Notes under the pieces: model-generated
The model's input: the letters and a program-made list of their open reading frames with translations, nothing else
The model's database searches: none
What the model was told of the DNA's origin: nothing
Shown: positions 7,843 to 15,295 of the stretch, piece after piece
Layout: every line of letters starts with the position of its first letter
Numbering within the stretch: the first letter of the stretch is position 1
Program-made: the position numbers and the translations under genes
DNA from: Burkholderiales bacterium
GTDB lineage: Bacteria; Pseudomonadota; Gammaproteobacteria; Burkholderiales; Nitrosomonadaceae
Reading direction: 5' to 3'
Assembly: GCA_024235795.1 (NCBI GenBank)
Contig: JACKLR010000001.1
Location: 868,001 to 932,000 of the forward strand
DNA length: 64,000 bases

Positions 7843-7913
7843 ATTTAATTACTTATTTTAATTTGTTTATTAAATCAAAAAACCGTTTTTCTGAGCTGCC
7901 CGTGTGAATTTTT

Positions 7914-8063
7914 TGGTGCAGCACGGTACTTGAAAAGAAATGTCGTAGAGAATATAACCCGCCTATCATGTTGTCATTTGCTGACTTTAAAACTTTTTTT
8001 GGTCGTGTTTATGATGGAAAAGGCTTAGCGCGGCACATTAATCAAAACCCACAGAAATACTAA
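7914..8063 (+). pseudogene. Coding-like remnant of unknown origin
   Basis: One frame reads protein-like text without a usable start: LEKKCRREYNPPIMLS, then FADFKTFFGRVYDGKG and LARHINQNPQKY, ending TAA at 8061-8063. It looks like the C-terminal end of a lost gene, perhaps a transposase. I cannot name the family. It is upstream of and convergent with mrr. Confidence 0.3.
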
Positions 8064-8202
8064 CTAGCCTATACCTGATCAGCTTTCGACTCGAGCCGGA
8101 CGGCTTGATATCGTAAAATTCTTTTTTACACCTACTTAATTGGCTAGCTTGGAGTAGTAGAGGAAACTTGTCGCCATTGACGCGTTTGTAAGCAGGCCAG
8201 AA

Positions 8203-9078
8203 TTACTCTGGATCAAAAAAGTCATTATCTAGTATTTTTACTTCGTAACGGTTCTTTATTTGTACGCCCACATTGAATTTATGCATTAAATCAACAAGCT
8301 TTGATCCATCTAGCAAGATTATAGTATGGTGCGCATCTCTGGCCTTTACTTTTGCTTTTTCATCAAAAGATGAAGTGGTCACAAAAATACCTTTACGTGT
8401 ATCGCCACTCATAGCCCCAATGAAGTTGCGTATATCAGTTTCACGAACCTTATTTTCACTATAACGTTTTGCTTGAATATAGATTTTTTCCAGCCCAAGC
8501 TGGTCTTCGTTAATGATACCGTCTATGCCGCCATCACCAGATTTAGCGGTTTCAATAAAATCGCCATAGCCCATTTTCTTTAATAAAATAAGAATTATTT
8601 TCTCGAACGTATATGGATCAATTTCCTTAAGTTTTGAAAGCAATTCAATTTTTACTTCGCGTTCAATTTTTTCAAAACCAGAGTCAATCAAATCTTGTGG
8701 ACTTGCATCATCCTCAATCGTTGTTATAGATGCTGACTTGTTTTCGGGTTCGTAAAAGGTGATTACGCTAGATTGAATATCATCTAGAGAGATATTTTCT
8801 GGTTTGACAGTTTTTCCTTTCTCAGTGATCTGCACATAACCTCGTTGTGGATAATGAACTAGCCCGCCTTTTTTTAGGTATGATTTCCCCCAGTTAATAC
8901 GGTTCTCAATTAGACGATCTCCGCTTTTAGTTGTTTGATCAAGAAGCTCTTGAGACAAGTTTGAATAAAACCTTTCTTCTACAATTCGAACCAAATCACG
9001 ACCTTTTATGATTTTTCCGTCTCTAAGCACTTCCAATATTGGAAGAAAGGTTTCATTAAACTTTGGTAGTTCTTCCAT
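8203..9078 (-). CDS. mrr: Mrr-type restriction endonuclease
   Basis: Mrr proteins are type IV restriction enzymes that cut DNA carrying foreign methylation. This 291-residue protein has an N-terminal winged-helix Mrr_N region (about residues 5-95, with GKIIKGRDLVRIVEERF and GGLVHYPQRGYVQITEKG). A C-terminal PD-(D/E)XK domain follows, with GDGGIDG at 181-187 and IQAKRY around 201-206 as the catalytic Asp...Gln-Ala-Lys pair. Length is close to the E. coli enzyme (304 residues). There is no associated methylase, as expected for type IV. It is the last gene of the element and has a 31-bp repeat 92 bp upstream of its start. Its AT-rich codon use differs from the chromosomal core. Confidence 0.88.
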   Translation of the reverse strand: MEELPKFNETFLPILEVLRDGKIIKGRDLVRIVEERFYSNLSQELLDQTTKSGDRLIENRINWGKSYLKKGGLVHYPQRGYVQITEKGKTVKPENISLDDIQSSVITFYEPENKSASITTIEDDASPQDLIDSGFEKIEREVKIELLSKLKEIDPYTFEKIILILLKKMGYGDFIETAKSGDGGIDGIINEDQLGLEKIYIQAKRYSENKVRETDIRNFIGAMSGDTRKGIFVTTSSFDEKAKVKARDAHHTIILLDGSKLVDLMHKFNVGVQIKNRYEVKILDNDFFDPE

Positions 9079-9169
9079 AAACTTTCCGTTATTGTTTTCG
9101 ATTCAAATTAGCCTAGTTGCCCGTAAAATATATTTAAGTATCTGATATTATTTTGTCTGATTATGGCAA

Positions 9170-9200
9170 ATTTATTGAAAAAATTTACTGGCCGTTTTTG
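9170..9200. repeat. 31-bp dispersed repeat, copy upstream of mrr
   Basis: This sequence (starting ATTTATTGAAAAAATT and containing TGGCCG) matches 10248-10278 at 28 of 31 positions. It lies 92 bp upstream of the mrr start and downstream of the next gene. Confidence 0.6.
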
Positions 9201-9317
9201 GCCGAAAGCGACCCATTGCGAACGATGAGATAGTATAAATTCATTTTTAACAAAGATAGCTTCTGCTTTACTTGCGAGGAGCAGAAATGCGGCAACGTGT
9301 CAAAGAGCAAGCACTGG

Positions 9318-10076
9318 TTAACTGCTAATTTCTACGCATAGCGGCATATGATCACTAATGGGTAGCCATTTTTCTTTTACACCAAAATTTAACCGGCACC
9401 GTTGTAATAAATCACTTGAAACAAAAACATAGTCAATATGATAGGGTTTTTCTGTATTTCTTTGATGATAGAACGTGGGCAAAGTCTCCTCTCCTTGTGC
9501 CTCCTCATATTGATAGTGGTACAAGCTTTCTATGCCTAATTCCTTGAGTTCTTTCACTACATCGGTATGGTTCCACCACCTATCGGTTTTGTCCCATATT
9601 TTATTGCTGTTGAAATCACCTAATACTATAGTACATTTTTGAGAAAGTTCTTTTCCGTGTATCTGCAAATACTTCCAAAATTGCCCCATATACCCGAAAA
9701 CTTCTGAGTCACCGCCTTTTGTCCACACACTTAAGATATTAAATTCTTCATTTAACTGGAAAGGGAGAAATAGTTTTAACTCATTAGTTGACCACCTAAG
9801 CGAAGGACTTTTACTATTTATACCTTTAATTTGAAATTCACCTTCCCAATACAACTTTTTTACACTATTTCCTTTTCTAGGGAATACTCCTATACCTTTA
9901 TGTTTTGAAGTTCCTTCCCACAAATAGTTGCCAGCCCAAGAGCTAAAATTTTCACTTGAATTTGATGGTTCTTCACACTCTTGAATTATCAAAACATCAG
10001 CATCTAAGGCATCTACCTCCTGTAATTTGTTTCTTAAAGCCCCGTTACAATTCCAAGTCATTATTTTCATATGCAA
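9318..10076 (-). CDS. Endonuclease/exonuclease/phosphatase-fold hydrolase
   Basis: The 252-residue protein has the whole EEP (exonuclease III/DNase I) core. An N-terminal MTWNCNGALRN supplies the first metal-site Asn, IIQECEE the metal-binding Glu (E33), TIVLGDFNSN the Asp-Asn pair near 153, and ISDHMPL the catalytic Asp-His near 242. No signal peptide or membrane segment is visible, so it acts in the cytoplasm. Closest cellular uses are nucleic-acid nucleases, and sequence alone does not exclude another phosphodiester substrate. Starts at 10076 (MHMKIM) or 10070 (MKIM) are both possible, with no strong ribosome site. It lies between the relaxase and mrr, so a role as cargo or defence nuclease is inferred. 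Confidence 0.82.
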   Translation of the reverse strand: MHMKIMTWNCNGALRNKLQEVDALDADVLIIQECEEPSNSSENFSSWAGNYLWEGTSKHKGIGVFPRKGNSVKKLYWEGEFQIKGINSKSPSLRWSTNELKLFLPFQLNEEFNILSVWTKGGDSEVFGYMGQFWKYLQIHGKELSQKCTIVLGDFNSNKIWDKTDRWWNHTDVVKELKELGIESLYHYQYEEAQGEETLPTFYHQRNTEKPYHIDYVFVSSDLLQRCRLNFGVKEKWLPISDHMPLCVEISS

Positions 10077-10423
10077 TTAACAGATAATTATATAGTTTCC
10101 GTTTATCTTCCAAGCATTTAGGGATAATAATAACAGAATCATTATACTTATCAGGCTTGCTAACTCTATATCATCCTAAATAACACGATAAACAGAACTG
10201 TAGATCATATCTGTACTGGCTATGTAATATTTGACCAGATTCAGGAGATTTATTGAAAAAATTGAATGGCCGGTTTTGACAACAGACTTTTTGTTCGTAT
10301 TGAAATTAGTTTAGCACGGCACCAGATCAGAACTGAGCTAATACATTTTAAACAATATCAGATATTATGATTATTGAAACACTATACACAGGATAGCGTT
10401 TGTTCTTTTTCAGGCTTGTAACG
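10077..10423. other. Intergenic stretch upstream of the EEP nuclease
   Basis: No gene is seen in these 347 bases. They contain the second 31-bp repeat and an inverted-repeat cluster next to the relaxase stop codon. Confidence 0.55.
10248..10278. repeat. 31-bp dispersed repeat, copy upstream of the EEP nuclease
   Basis: This copy differs from 9170-9200 at three of 31 bases and has the same orientation. It lies 172 bp upstream of the nuclease start. A shared upstream element could mean common regulation or traces of modular insertion. Confidence 0.6.
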
Positions 10424-10435
10424 CTATATAGCGTT
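10393..10435. terminator. Inverted-repeat cluster at the relaxase 3' end
   Basis: ATAGCGTT at 10393-10400 pairs with AACGCTAT at 10420-10427. The latter is also half of a perfect 16-bp palindrome, AACGCTATATAGCGTT (10420-10435), that contains the relaxase stop codon. Alternative hairpins are possible. It is either a terminator for the minus-strand relaxase transcript or a protein binding site. Confidence 0.4.
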
Positions 10436-11191
10436 TATGGCTTTTCCTTTGCCTTTTGATGTCATGATCTGCGTGAATGATTTTCTTTTCCCGTTTCCGG
10501 TTTGTTGATCAATTCCCAATAGTTGCGCATAAGGTAGTGGGTCTTTGTGTATTGCATCGCGCACACAAGGCCAGATTGTTGACTTCATAACCGGATCAGT
10601 TACCAATTGGGTTAAAACCTGTTTTTCAATTGTTTCCTTTTGTTTGCCTGCAAGATATTTGCTTTGGTTTCTGCTTAAACCATGATGCACGGCTACACCT
10701 GAATAAAACCGATTTATCCAGCTTATCAGATTACCCTTGTTGCCCATGATCTTATGCCCATTCATTCTGCTATTAACTAAAGGTAGAATCAGCGCATGGG
10801 CATGTGGCGCACTTTCATCAAGATGAATATCAAACGACAACAATTCACCCGGTATATACTGTTTTGTCCATGCAAGACAATCTTGAAAGAATGGCCGGGT
10901 GTCTTGTTGACGCCGGTTAGTTGGCAAGCTGAAAATGATTTCCAACGCCATTACTTGATTTTTGCGCGTTTTATCAATACCAGCCTCTACCCTCAACACT
11001 TTAGCTTTTCGGTCGATTTGTTCAGCCGTTGACGGGTCAGTCAATGAATAGTTCAGCGGTGTTCTGAACGCGTCAATATTCGCACCTGCACCACGTTCAG
11101 TCTGCAATTCACGTTTATTGTGTTTTAACGCGTTCAGAATACCGTTTTTGCCTTTCACTTTTTTCATTCGGAATAAGTGGCTACCGGCCAT
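10424..11191 (-). CDS. Short MobV/Pre-type relaxase
   Basis: Residues 123-132 read HLDESAPHAH, the HxDExxPHxH metal-binding motif of MobV (Pre/Mob) relaxases, which nick plasmid or element DNA at oriT to start transfer. The N-terminal region has FRMKKVKG and later LNYSLTDP, in the positions of other family motifs. The protein is only 255 residues, whereas classic MobV proteins exceed 400, so it keeps the relaxase domain and little else. It starts 22 bases after the AlpA-like gene ends and is probably co-transcribed with it. It would make the element mobilisable by a helper conjugation system. No coupling protein or secretion genes are present here. Confidence 0.8.
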   Translation of the reverse strand: MAGSHLFRMKKVKGKNGILNALKHNKRELQTERGAGANIDAFRTPLNYSLTDPSTAEQIDRKAKVLRVEAGIDKTRKNQVMALEIIFSLPTNRRQQDTRPFFQDCLAWTKQYIPGELLSFDIHLDESAPHAHALILPLVNSRMNGHKIMGNKGNLISWINRFYSGVAVHHGLSRNQSKYLAGKQKETIEKQVLTQLVTDPVMKSTIWPCVRDAIHKDPLPYAQLLGIDQQTGNGKRKSFTQIMTSKGKGKAINAI

Positions 11192-11213
11192 GATTTAGCA
11201 ATCCTTAAGCCGA

Positions 11214-11462
11214 TTAAGTAAGCATAGAATTTCCGGTTTTTGACAAAGCTTGCCGCAATTCGCCTACGTTCCAGCAAGTTGTTCGCGGTGATAATTTTCG
11301 CGGTTTAGGTATGCGCCCATCTTTAACGCCACGCCAGACGCTGGCAGCAGAGCAGGCATATAAAGCCTGTACTACCGGTTGCCTGACATTGGCAGTATTA
11401 GGGAGCTGATCGAAGTTCCTGAGAGCTTCAGGGATAGTTCCAGATTTGTTACTAATCATCAT
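11214..11462 (-). CDS. AlpA-like helix-turn-helix regulator
   Basis: This 82-residue protein has a MerR/AlpA-like winged-helix pattern. YACSAASVWRGVKDGRIPKP matches the helix-turn-helix that reads a binding site, followed by KLSPRTTCWNVGELRQAL, the conserved Trp-containing strand and helix. AlpA-type proteins near P4-family integrases act as excisionases or activators of the integrase gene. It lies upstream of the relaxase gene and two genes from the integrase. The alternative start at the second Met (residue 2) would change nothing. The repeated TACCAWCAAA motifs near the integrase are possible targets, but this is an inference. Confidence 0.75.
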   Translation of the reverse strand: MMISNKSGTIPEALRNFDQLPNTANVRQPVVQALYACSAASVWRGVKDGRIPKPRKLSPRTTCWNVGELRQALSKTGNSMLT

Positions 11463-11558
11463 GTCACCTTATGTGTTGTTTTCGGGTGATATGAATTTTA
11501 TTTACATCATTTTAGTGAATCGAGGCATGAAATTTAACTTATTTTTTTCCGGAAAACT

Positions 11559-12452
11559 TTAAGGTTTATTTTGTTCCGAAATTTTACCTACTGCTACTGC
11601 TGCAAGTTTGTTAAGAAATTTATCATTCATTAACTCTTTCGCATGTTTTTTAGTAGTTTTTCTTAAATTATCTTCACCACCTTCACCATCTGGAAAAATG
11701 GCATCGGCCATAATACGATCAGGAAATTTAATCCCCGTTTCTATTTTCCAGATATGTAAATCCAAATAAGGCAATACTCCAGACTTTATCCAAGCAGAAA
11801 AATTGATTTTAGATTTATTTTCTAATGAAATATCAATCTGATGTAGAGGGCGCCGCATTTCAAGTAACAGTTTCTTGAATTGGTTTACCAGTACTTTATC
11901 TGGTATTCCTAAGTCGACTGTTAAATCAATATTATTGTAATTAGAGCTGGAAAGTTCATTTATAGGTTTATCTATCCAGTCTTTGCATTTGTATTTAAGT
12001 GGCTTTTTAAACAAGTCATTACTATCGTCATATATTTGGGAAAAGAAATTCCGAGCATAGGTTCGCTTGTTTCCTTCCATTCCATATTCGATTCTATAAT
12101 GTTCACGTACTGTCAAGAGATGAACACCGAGCAATTCTTTTGATCTTTTAGACCTGAGTTCATCAACTGAGCCGCTATGAAAATAAAAACTCATAGGATG
12201 GTCGTTTATTATGTTTAATATTGGTGTGTTTCTAGCAAGTTCTAAAGCGTGTATTAAATTTTTGCTTTTGATTTGGATAGGCTTATCAATCTCCCAAATA
12301 CTTGTGGGGTGACTAAGCAGATGTAAAATACCTAAACGCCAAGATAGTTGTATAAGCCATCCTTCAGCATTTAAATTGTTAGCTTGATCATATTTATCAA
12401 GACTAAACCATTTGGGTAAATCAAATACATGTTTATCTTGTTTTCTTCTCAT
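11559..12452 (-). CDS. Unknown cytoplasmic protein, resembles DUF6387
   Basis: This 297-residue protein opens with DLPKWFSLDKYDQANNLNAE then GWLIQLSWRLGILHLL. The pattern resembles the DUF6387 proteins found beside integrases in proteobacterial islands. That family name is from memory and should be treated as tentative. There is no signal peptide, membrane helix or catalytic motif that I can identify. The composition is rich in Lys, Asn and Ile, AT-rich compared with the core genome. It lies between the integrase and the AlpA-like gene with gaps of about 100 bases on both sides. Its role in the element is unknown. Confidence 0.6.
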   Translation of the reverse strand: MRRKQDKHVFDLPKWFSLDKYDQANNLNAEGWLIQLSWRLGILHLLSHPTSIWEIDKPIQIKSKNLIHALELARNTPILNIINDHPMSFYFHSGSVDELRSKRSKELLGVHLLTVREHYRIEYGMEGNKRTYARNFFSQIYDDSNDLFKKPLKYKCKDWIDKPINELSSSNYNNIDLTVDLGIPDKVLVNQFKKLLLEMRRPLHQIDISLENKSKINFSAWIKSGVLPYLDLHIWKIETGIKFPDRIMADAIFPDGEGGEDNLRKTTKKHAKELMNDKFLNKLAAVAVGKISEQNKP

Positions 12453-12550
12453 AGTGCCCCTTATGCACCACCCTTAAATAACCTGAACCACGCCAACCGG
12501 GTAAGGATTCCCGGTGTTCGCCCCGTCGGGCTAGGCGCAGTTAAACTTAA

Positions 12551-13756
12551 TTAGCCTTTTAAAAAATTCATGATCTTGGCACCCGCTGCCAGTTCATCGA
12601 GATAATCCGCCCACCATTGCATCATTTCCTTTCGTTTTGGTAAATGTTCAGCAAAATTATAAGCCGCTGCAACTTTGTTTCGTTCAGCGTGAGCTAATTG
12701 CCGTTCTATAACTTGCTGCGGCCATCCATGTTCATGAAGCAATGTACTAGCCATACTGCGGAAACCGTGCCCTGTCATTTCATCTTTTGCATAACCCATG
12801 CGCCGCAATGCGGCATTGACGGTATTTTCAGACATTGGCCGGGAATTGCTGCGTATGCTTGGAAAAACATATTTTCCACTTCCTGTTAGCGGATGTATGG
12901 ATTGAAGAATGGCAACAGCCTGCTGTGACAATGGGACAATATGCAATTCCTTCATTTTCATTTTGTGCGCGGGTATGCGCCATTCTTTTTTATCGAAGTC
13001 TATTTCCGGCCATTCTGCATGACGCAGTTCACCCGGTCGAACAAATACCAGTGGCGCAAGCTGTAACGCGCACTTGGTAATAAATGAACCATTGAAACCA
13101 TAAATTGAACGCATTAATGCACCAACGCCTTGAGGATCAGTAATGCTCGCATGGTGCTTAACTTTAGCGGGTGTCAATGCGCCCTTTAAATCGCCTGTAG
13201 GATCACGCTCAGCGCGTCCAGTTGCAACAGCATACCTGAACACCCGTCCAACATGGGCACGACAACGCTGGGCTTTTTCGTGCGCCCCACGGCTTTCTAT
13301 TCTACGCAACACTGCCAGCAATTCCGGAGCGGTTATGTCCTTTATGACACGATTACCTAGCCACGGAAAAATATCCTTTTCTAGAAACCGTCTGATGTTG
13401 TGTGCTGTTGATGCTGCCCATGTGTTTGTGTTTTTTGTGTGCCATTCAAGGGCTATGGCTTTAAAGGTGTTTTCTGCAGCGTGAAGTTTCGCTTCTTTAT
13501 TAATGGCTTTGATTAAAGCCGGATCGGTATCGTTTGCAAGGTGTTCTTTTGCATCATCACGTTTTTTTCTGGCTTCTTTTAAACCGACAGCAGGATAAAC
13601 GCCAATGGCTAAAGTTTTTTGTTTGCCAGCAAAACGGTAATTCATACGCCAGTATTTGCCATTCGGTTTGATCAGCAAATACAGTCCGCCACTGTCACCT
13701 AGTTTGTAGGGTTTGTCCTTCGGTTTAGCCTGACGTACTGCGGTATCTGTCAACAT
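12551..13756 (-). CDS. int: P4-family tyrosine recombinase (integrase)
   Basis: This site-specific recombinase inserts the element at the nearby tRNA-Leu. From the ATG at 13756 it is 401 residues. The start is chosen because GAGG lies nine bases before it and because MLTDTAVRQAKPKDK is the standard opening of the arm-binding domain (DUF4102). A GTG at 13771 also opens the frame. The catalytic residues are complete: Arg in RPGELR (about 240), HGFR (330-333), His in LAHAE (356) and Tyr in AAYNFAEHLPKR (366). The start codon overlaps an inverted copy of the TACCATCAAA motif, so binding there could control expression. Confidence 0.95.
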   Translation of the reverse strand: MLTDTAVRQAKPKDKPYKLGDSGGLYLLIKPNGKYWRMNYRFAGKQKTLAIGVYPAVGLKEARKKRDDAKEHLANDTDPALIKAINKEAKLHAAENTFKAIALEWHTKNTNTWAASTAHNIRRFLEKDIFPWLGNRVIKDITAPELLAVLRRIESRGAHEKAQRCRAHVGRVFRYAVATGRAERDPTGDLKGALTPAKVKHHASITDPQGVGALMRSIYGFNGSFITKCALQLAPLVFVRPGELRHAEWPEIDFDKKEWRIPAHKMKMKELHIVPLSQQAVAILQSIHPLTGSGKYVFPSIRSNSRPMSENTVNAALRRMGYAKDEMTGHGFRSMASTLLHEHGWPQQVIERQLAHAERNKVAAAYNFAEHLPKRKEMMQWWADYLDELAAGAKIMNFLKG

Positions 13757-13810
13757 TTGATGGTACCTCACTTGCTGATAGCAAAAAATACCATCAAAAG
13801 TACCAACAAA
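13756..13810. promoter_or_regulatory. Three TACCAWCAAA motifs at the integrase start
   Basis: TTTGATGGTA (13756-13765) and TACCATCAAA (13789-13798) are a perfect 10-bp inverted pair. A third, direct copy TACCAACAAA lies at 13801-13810, 12 bp from the second. The last two together form the 20-mer also found at 7459-7478. They are candidate arm-type sites for the integrase or AlpA-like protein. Confidence 0.6.
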
Positions 13811-13920
13811 TTGATGCTATGTCAAAAGATGTTATGCGATTTCTTGAGACAAGCAGTTTCCAAATAAATGATAAAATACAACTAGTTTTATATGATATGA
13901 GACTTTATGAAAGCCCTAAC

Positions 13921-14007
13921 TGGTGCCGAGGGGGGGAATCGAACCCCCATGATGTCACCATCGCTGGATTTTGAATCCAGTGCGTCTACCAATTCCGCCA
14001 CCTCGGC
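13921..14007 (-). tRNA. tRNA-Leu (anticodon CAA)
   Basis: The minus strand from 14007 folds as an 87-base tRNA with encoded CCA (13921-13923). The acceptor stem is GCCGAGG/CCTCGGC, the D arm carries GGTAGACG, and the anticodon stem CTGGA...TCCAG holds loop TTCAAAA, giving CAA. There is a long class II variable arm (GATGGTGACATC) and a T arm GGGGG-TTCGATT-CCCCC. The long variable arm and anticodon both indicate Leu. The 3' end faces the integrase, and this gene is the likely integration target. Confidence 0.96.
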
Positions 14008-14260
14008 AATTTGAAAGCATCCACGCACCCTGCTACAAAAGATGCCTGAAACAAAAGAAGTTGCAATTATCACTGAATTTATTGGGTTCAGCAAGCTGCG
14101 TCAATAAAAATCAGCAATGACAGTATATAATTCTTGTATTTTTAATTTCTTCGCAAAAACTGCCAATTTTCCGATGGATTCAGTCATTTTCCCCTAAGAT
14201 AGAACCGTTTCATGTTGACAATAACATTCAAACAACAGCTTTCGCTTTTCATTTGACTGC

Positions 14261-15295
14261 ATGAAAATACAAGATTTTGATTTCAGCTTGCCCACTGAAT
14301 TGATTGCGCAATATCCTGCCGAACAACGTGCCAGCAGCCGTTTGTTGTATCTGGACAGTCTGGAGAACAAATATCATGACGCGGTGTTTGCAGATCTCCC
14401 GGAGTATCTGCGCGCCGGTGATGTGGTTGTGTTTAATGACACCCGTGTGATCAAGGCGCGGTTATTTGGACAGAAAGACAGTGGCGGAAAAATTGAGGTG
14501 ATGGTCGAACGCGTACTCGACGATCATCATGCGCTGGCTGTGATTCGGGCAAGCCATGCACCTAAACCGGATAGTGGATTATTGCTGGCGGGGTATGTTC
14601 CGGTAACTGTTCTGGCGCGTAATGACGGTTTTTATACATTGCGGTTTGAACATGAAACAACGGTACTTGAACTACTTGAATATCATGGGCAAATGCCATT
14701 GCCGCCTTACATTGACCGTGAGGCTTTGGCGGCAGATGAATCGCGTTATCAAACTGTATATGCAAAAAATGCCGGCGCAGTGGCTGCGCCAACCGCTGGT
14801 CTACATTTTGATGAAACCATGCTTGACCGGTTGCGTGCAATGGGAGTAAGTATCGCTTATGTGACGTTACATGTCGGCGCGGGCACTTTTCAACCAGTAC
14901 GTGTGGACAATATCGCTGATCACACCATGCACTACGAGTTGTTTGAAATTCCGGAAGAAACGGTCAATGCCATAAATCATGCCAGGTTGAATAACGGCCG
15001 AATAATGGCTGTTGGCACGACTTCGCTGCGCGCGCTTGAAGCCTCAGCGCAGGTGCATCAGGGACTGGTTGCCGCAGGGCGTGGTGAAACCAACATTTTT
15101 ATCACGCCGGGTTATTGTTTTCAGGTCGTTGACCGGTTATTGACCAATTTCCATTTGCCGCGCTCCACATTGTTGATGCTGGTTTCGGCGTTCGGCGGTT
15201 TGAAAAATATCCATGCCGCCTACCGGCATGCAATCGTCAGTAAATACCGTTTTTTCAGCTACGGTGATGCCATGCTCATTGAGAGAAAGTCATGA
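14261..15295 (+). CDS. queA: tRNA preQ1(34) S-adenosylmethionine ribosyltransferase-isomerase QueA
   Basis: QueA transfers and isomerises the ribosyl part of S-adenosylmethionine onto preQ1 at tRNA position 34, forming epoxyqueuosine. The 344-residue protein has the family's opening (DFDFSLPTELIAQYPAEQRA), the VFNDTRVIKARL block, QMPLPPYI, the AAPTAGLHF signature in mid-protein, and FHLPRSTLLMLVSAF near the C-terminus. Length is typical. Its stop overlaps the tgt start by four bases (ATGA), so the two queuosine genes are translationally coupled. The Sec genes follow in the same direction, as in many proteobacteria. Confidence 0.97.
   Translation: MKIQDFDFSLPTELIAQYPAEQRASSRLLYLDSLENKYHDAVFADLPEYLRAGDVVVFNDTRVIKARLFGQKDSGGKIEVMVERVLDDHHALAVIRASHAPKPDSGLLLAGYVPVTVLARNDGFYTLRFEHETTVLELLEYHGQMPLPPYIDREALAADESRYQTVYAKNAGAVAAPTAGLHFDETMLDRLRAMGVSIAYVTLHVGAGTFQPVRVDNIADHTMHYELFEIPEETVNAINHARLNNGRIMAVGTTSLRALEASAQVHQGLVAAGRGETNIFITPGYCFQVVDRLLTNFHLPRSTLLMLVSAFGGLKNIHAAYRHAIVSKYRFFSYGDAMLIERKS

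Larger units (their letters stand above)
7255..8202. other. AT-rich, gene-poor left end of the tRNA-Leu element
   Basis: No intact gene is supported in this 948-base stretch. It holds a tRNA T-arm-like sequence (7314-7327), a copy of the integrase-side 20-mer (7459-7478), two copies of AAAAAGTTAACCA (7578-7590 and 7605-7617), a 16-bp palindrome (7827-7842) and a short coding-like remnant (7914-8063). Confidence 0.6.
7314..13947. mobile_element. Integrative element at tRNA-Leu carrying Mrr and an EEP-fold nuclease
   Basis: A P4-type integrase gene sits with its promoter end 150-165 bp from the 3' end of tRNA-Leu, the usual arrangement for tRNA-targeting islands. All six genes between 8203 and 13756 run on the minus strand. 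They include integrase, AlpA-like regulator, MobV-type relaxase and cargo nucleases. Direct 20-mers at 7459 and 13790 and T-arm sequences about 125-130 bp outside them at both ends suggest the limits given. The right limit is firmer than the left. The left side abuts an IS21 element and may have been rearranged. Confidence 0.6.

Noticed and set aside
13888..14094. 68-codon open frame over tRNA-Leu
   Set aside because: The tRNA is certain. The frame only reads through it.
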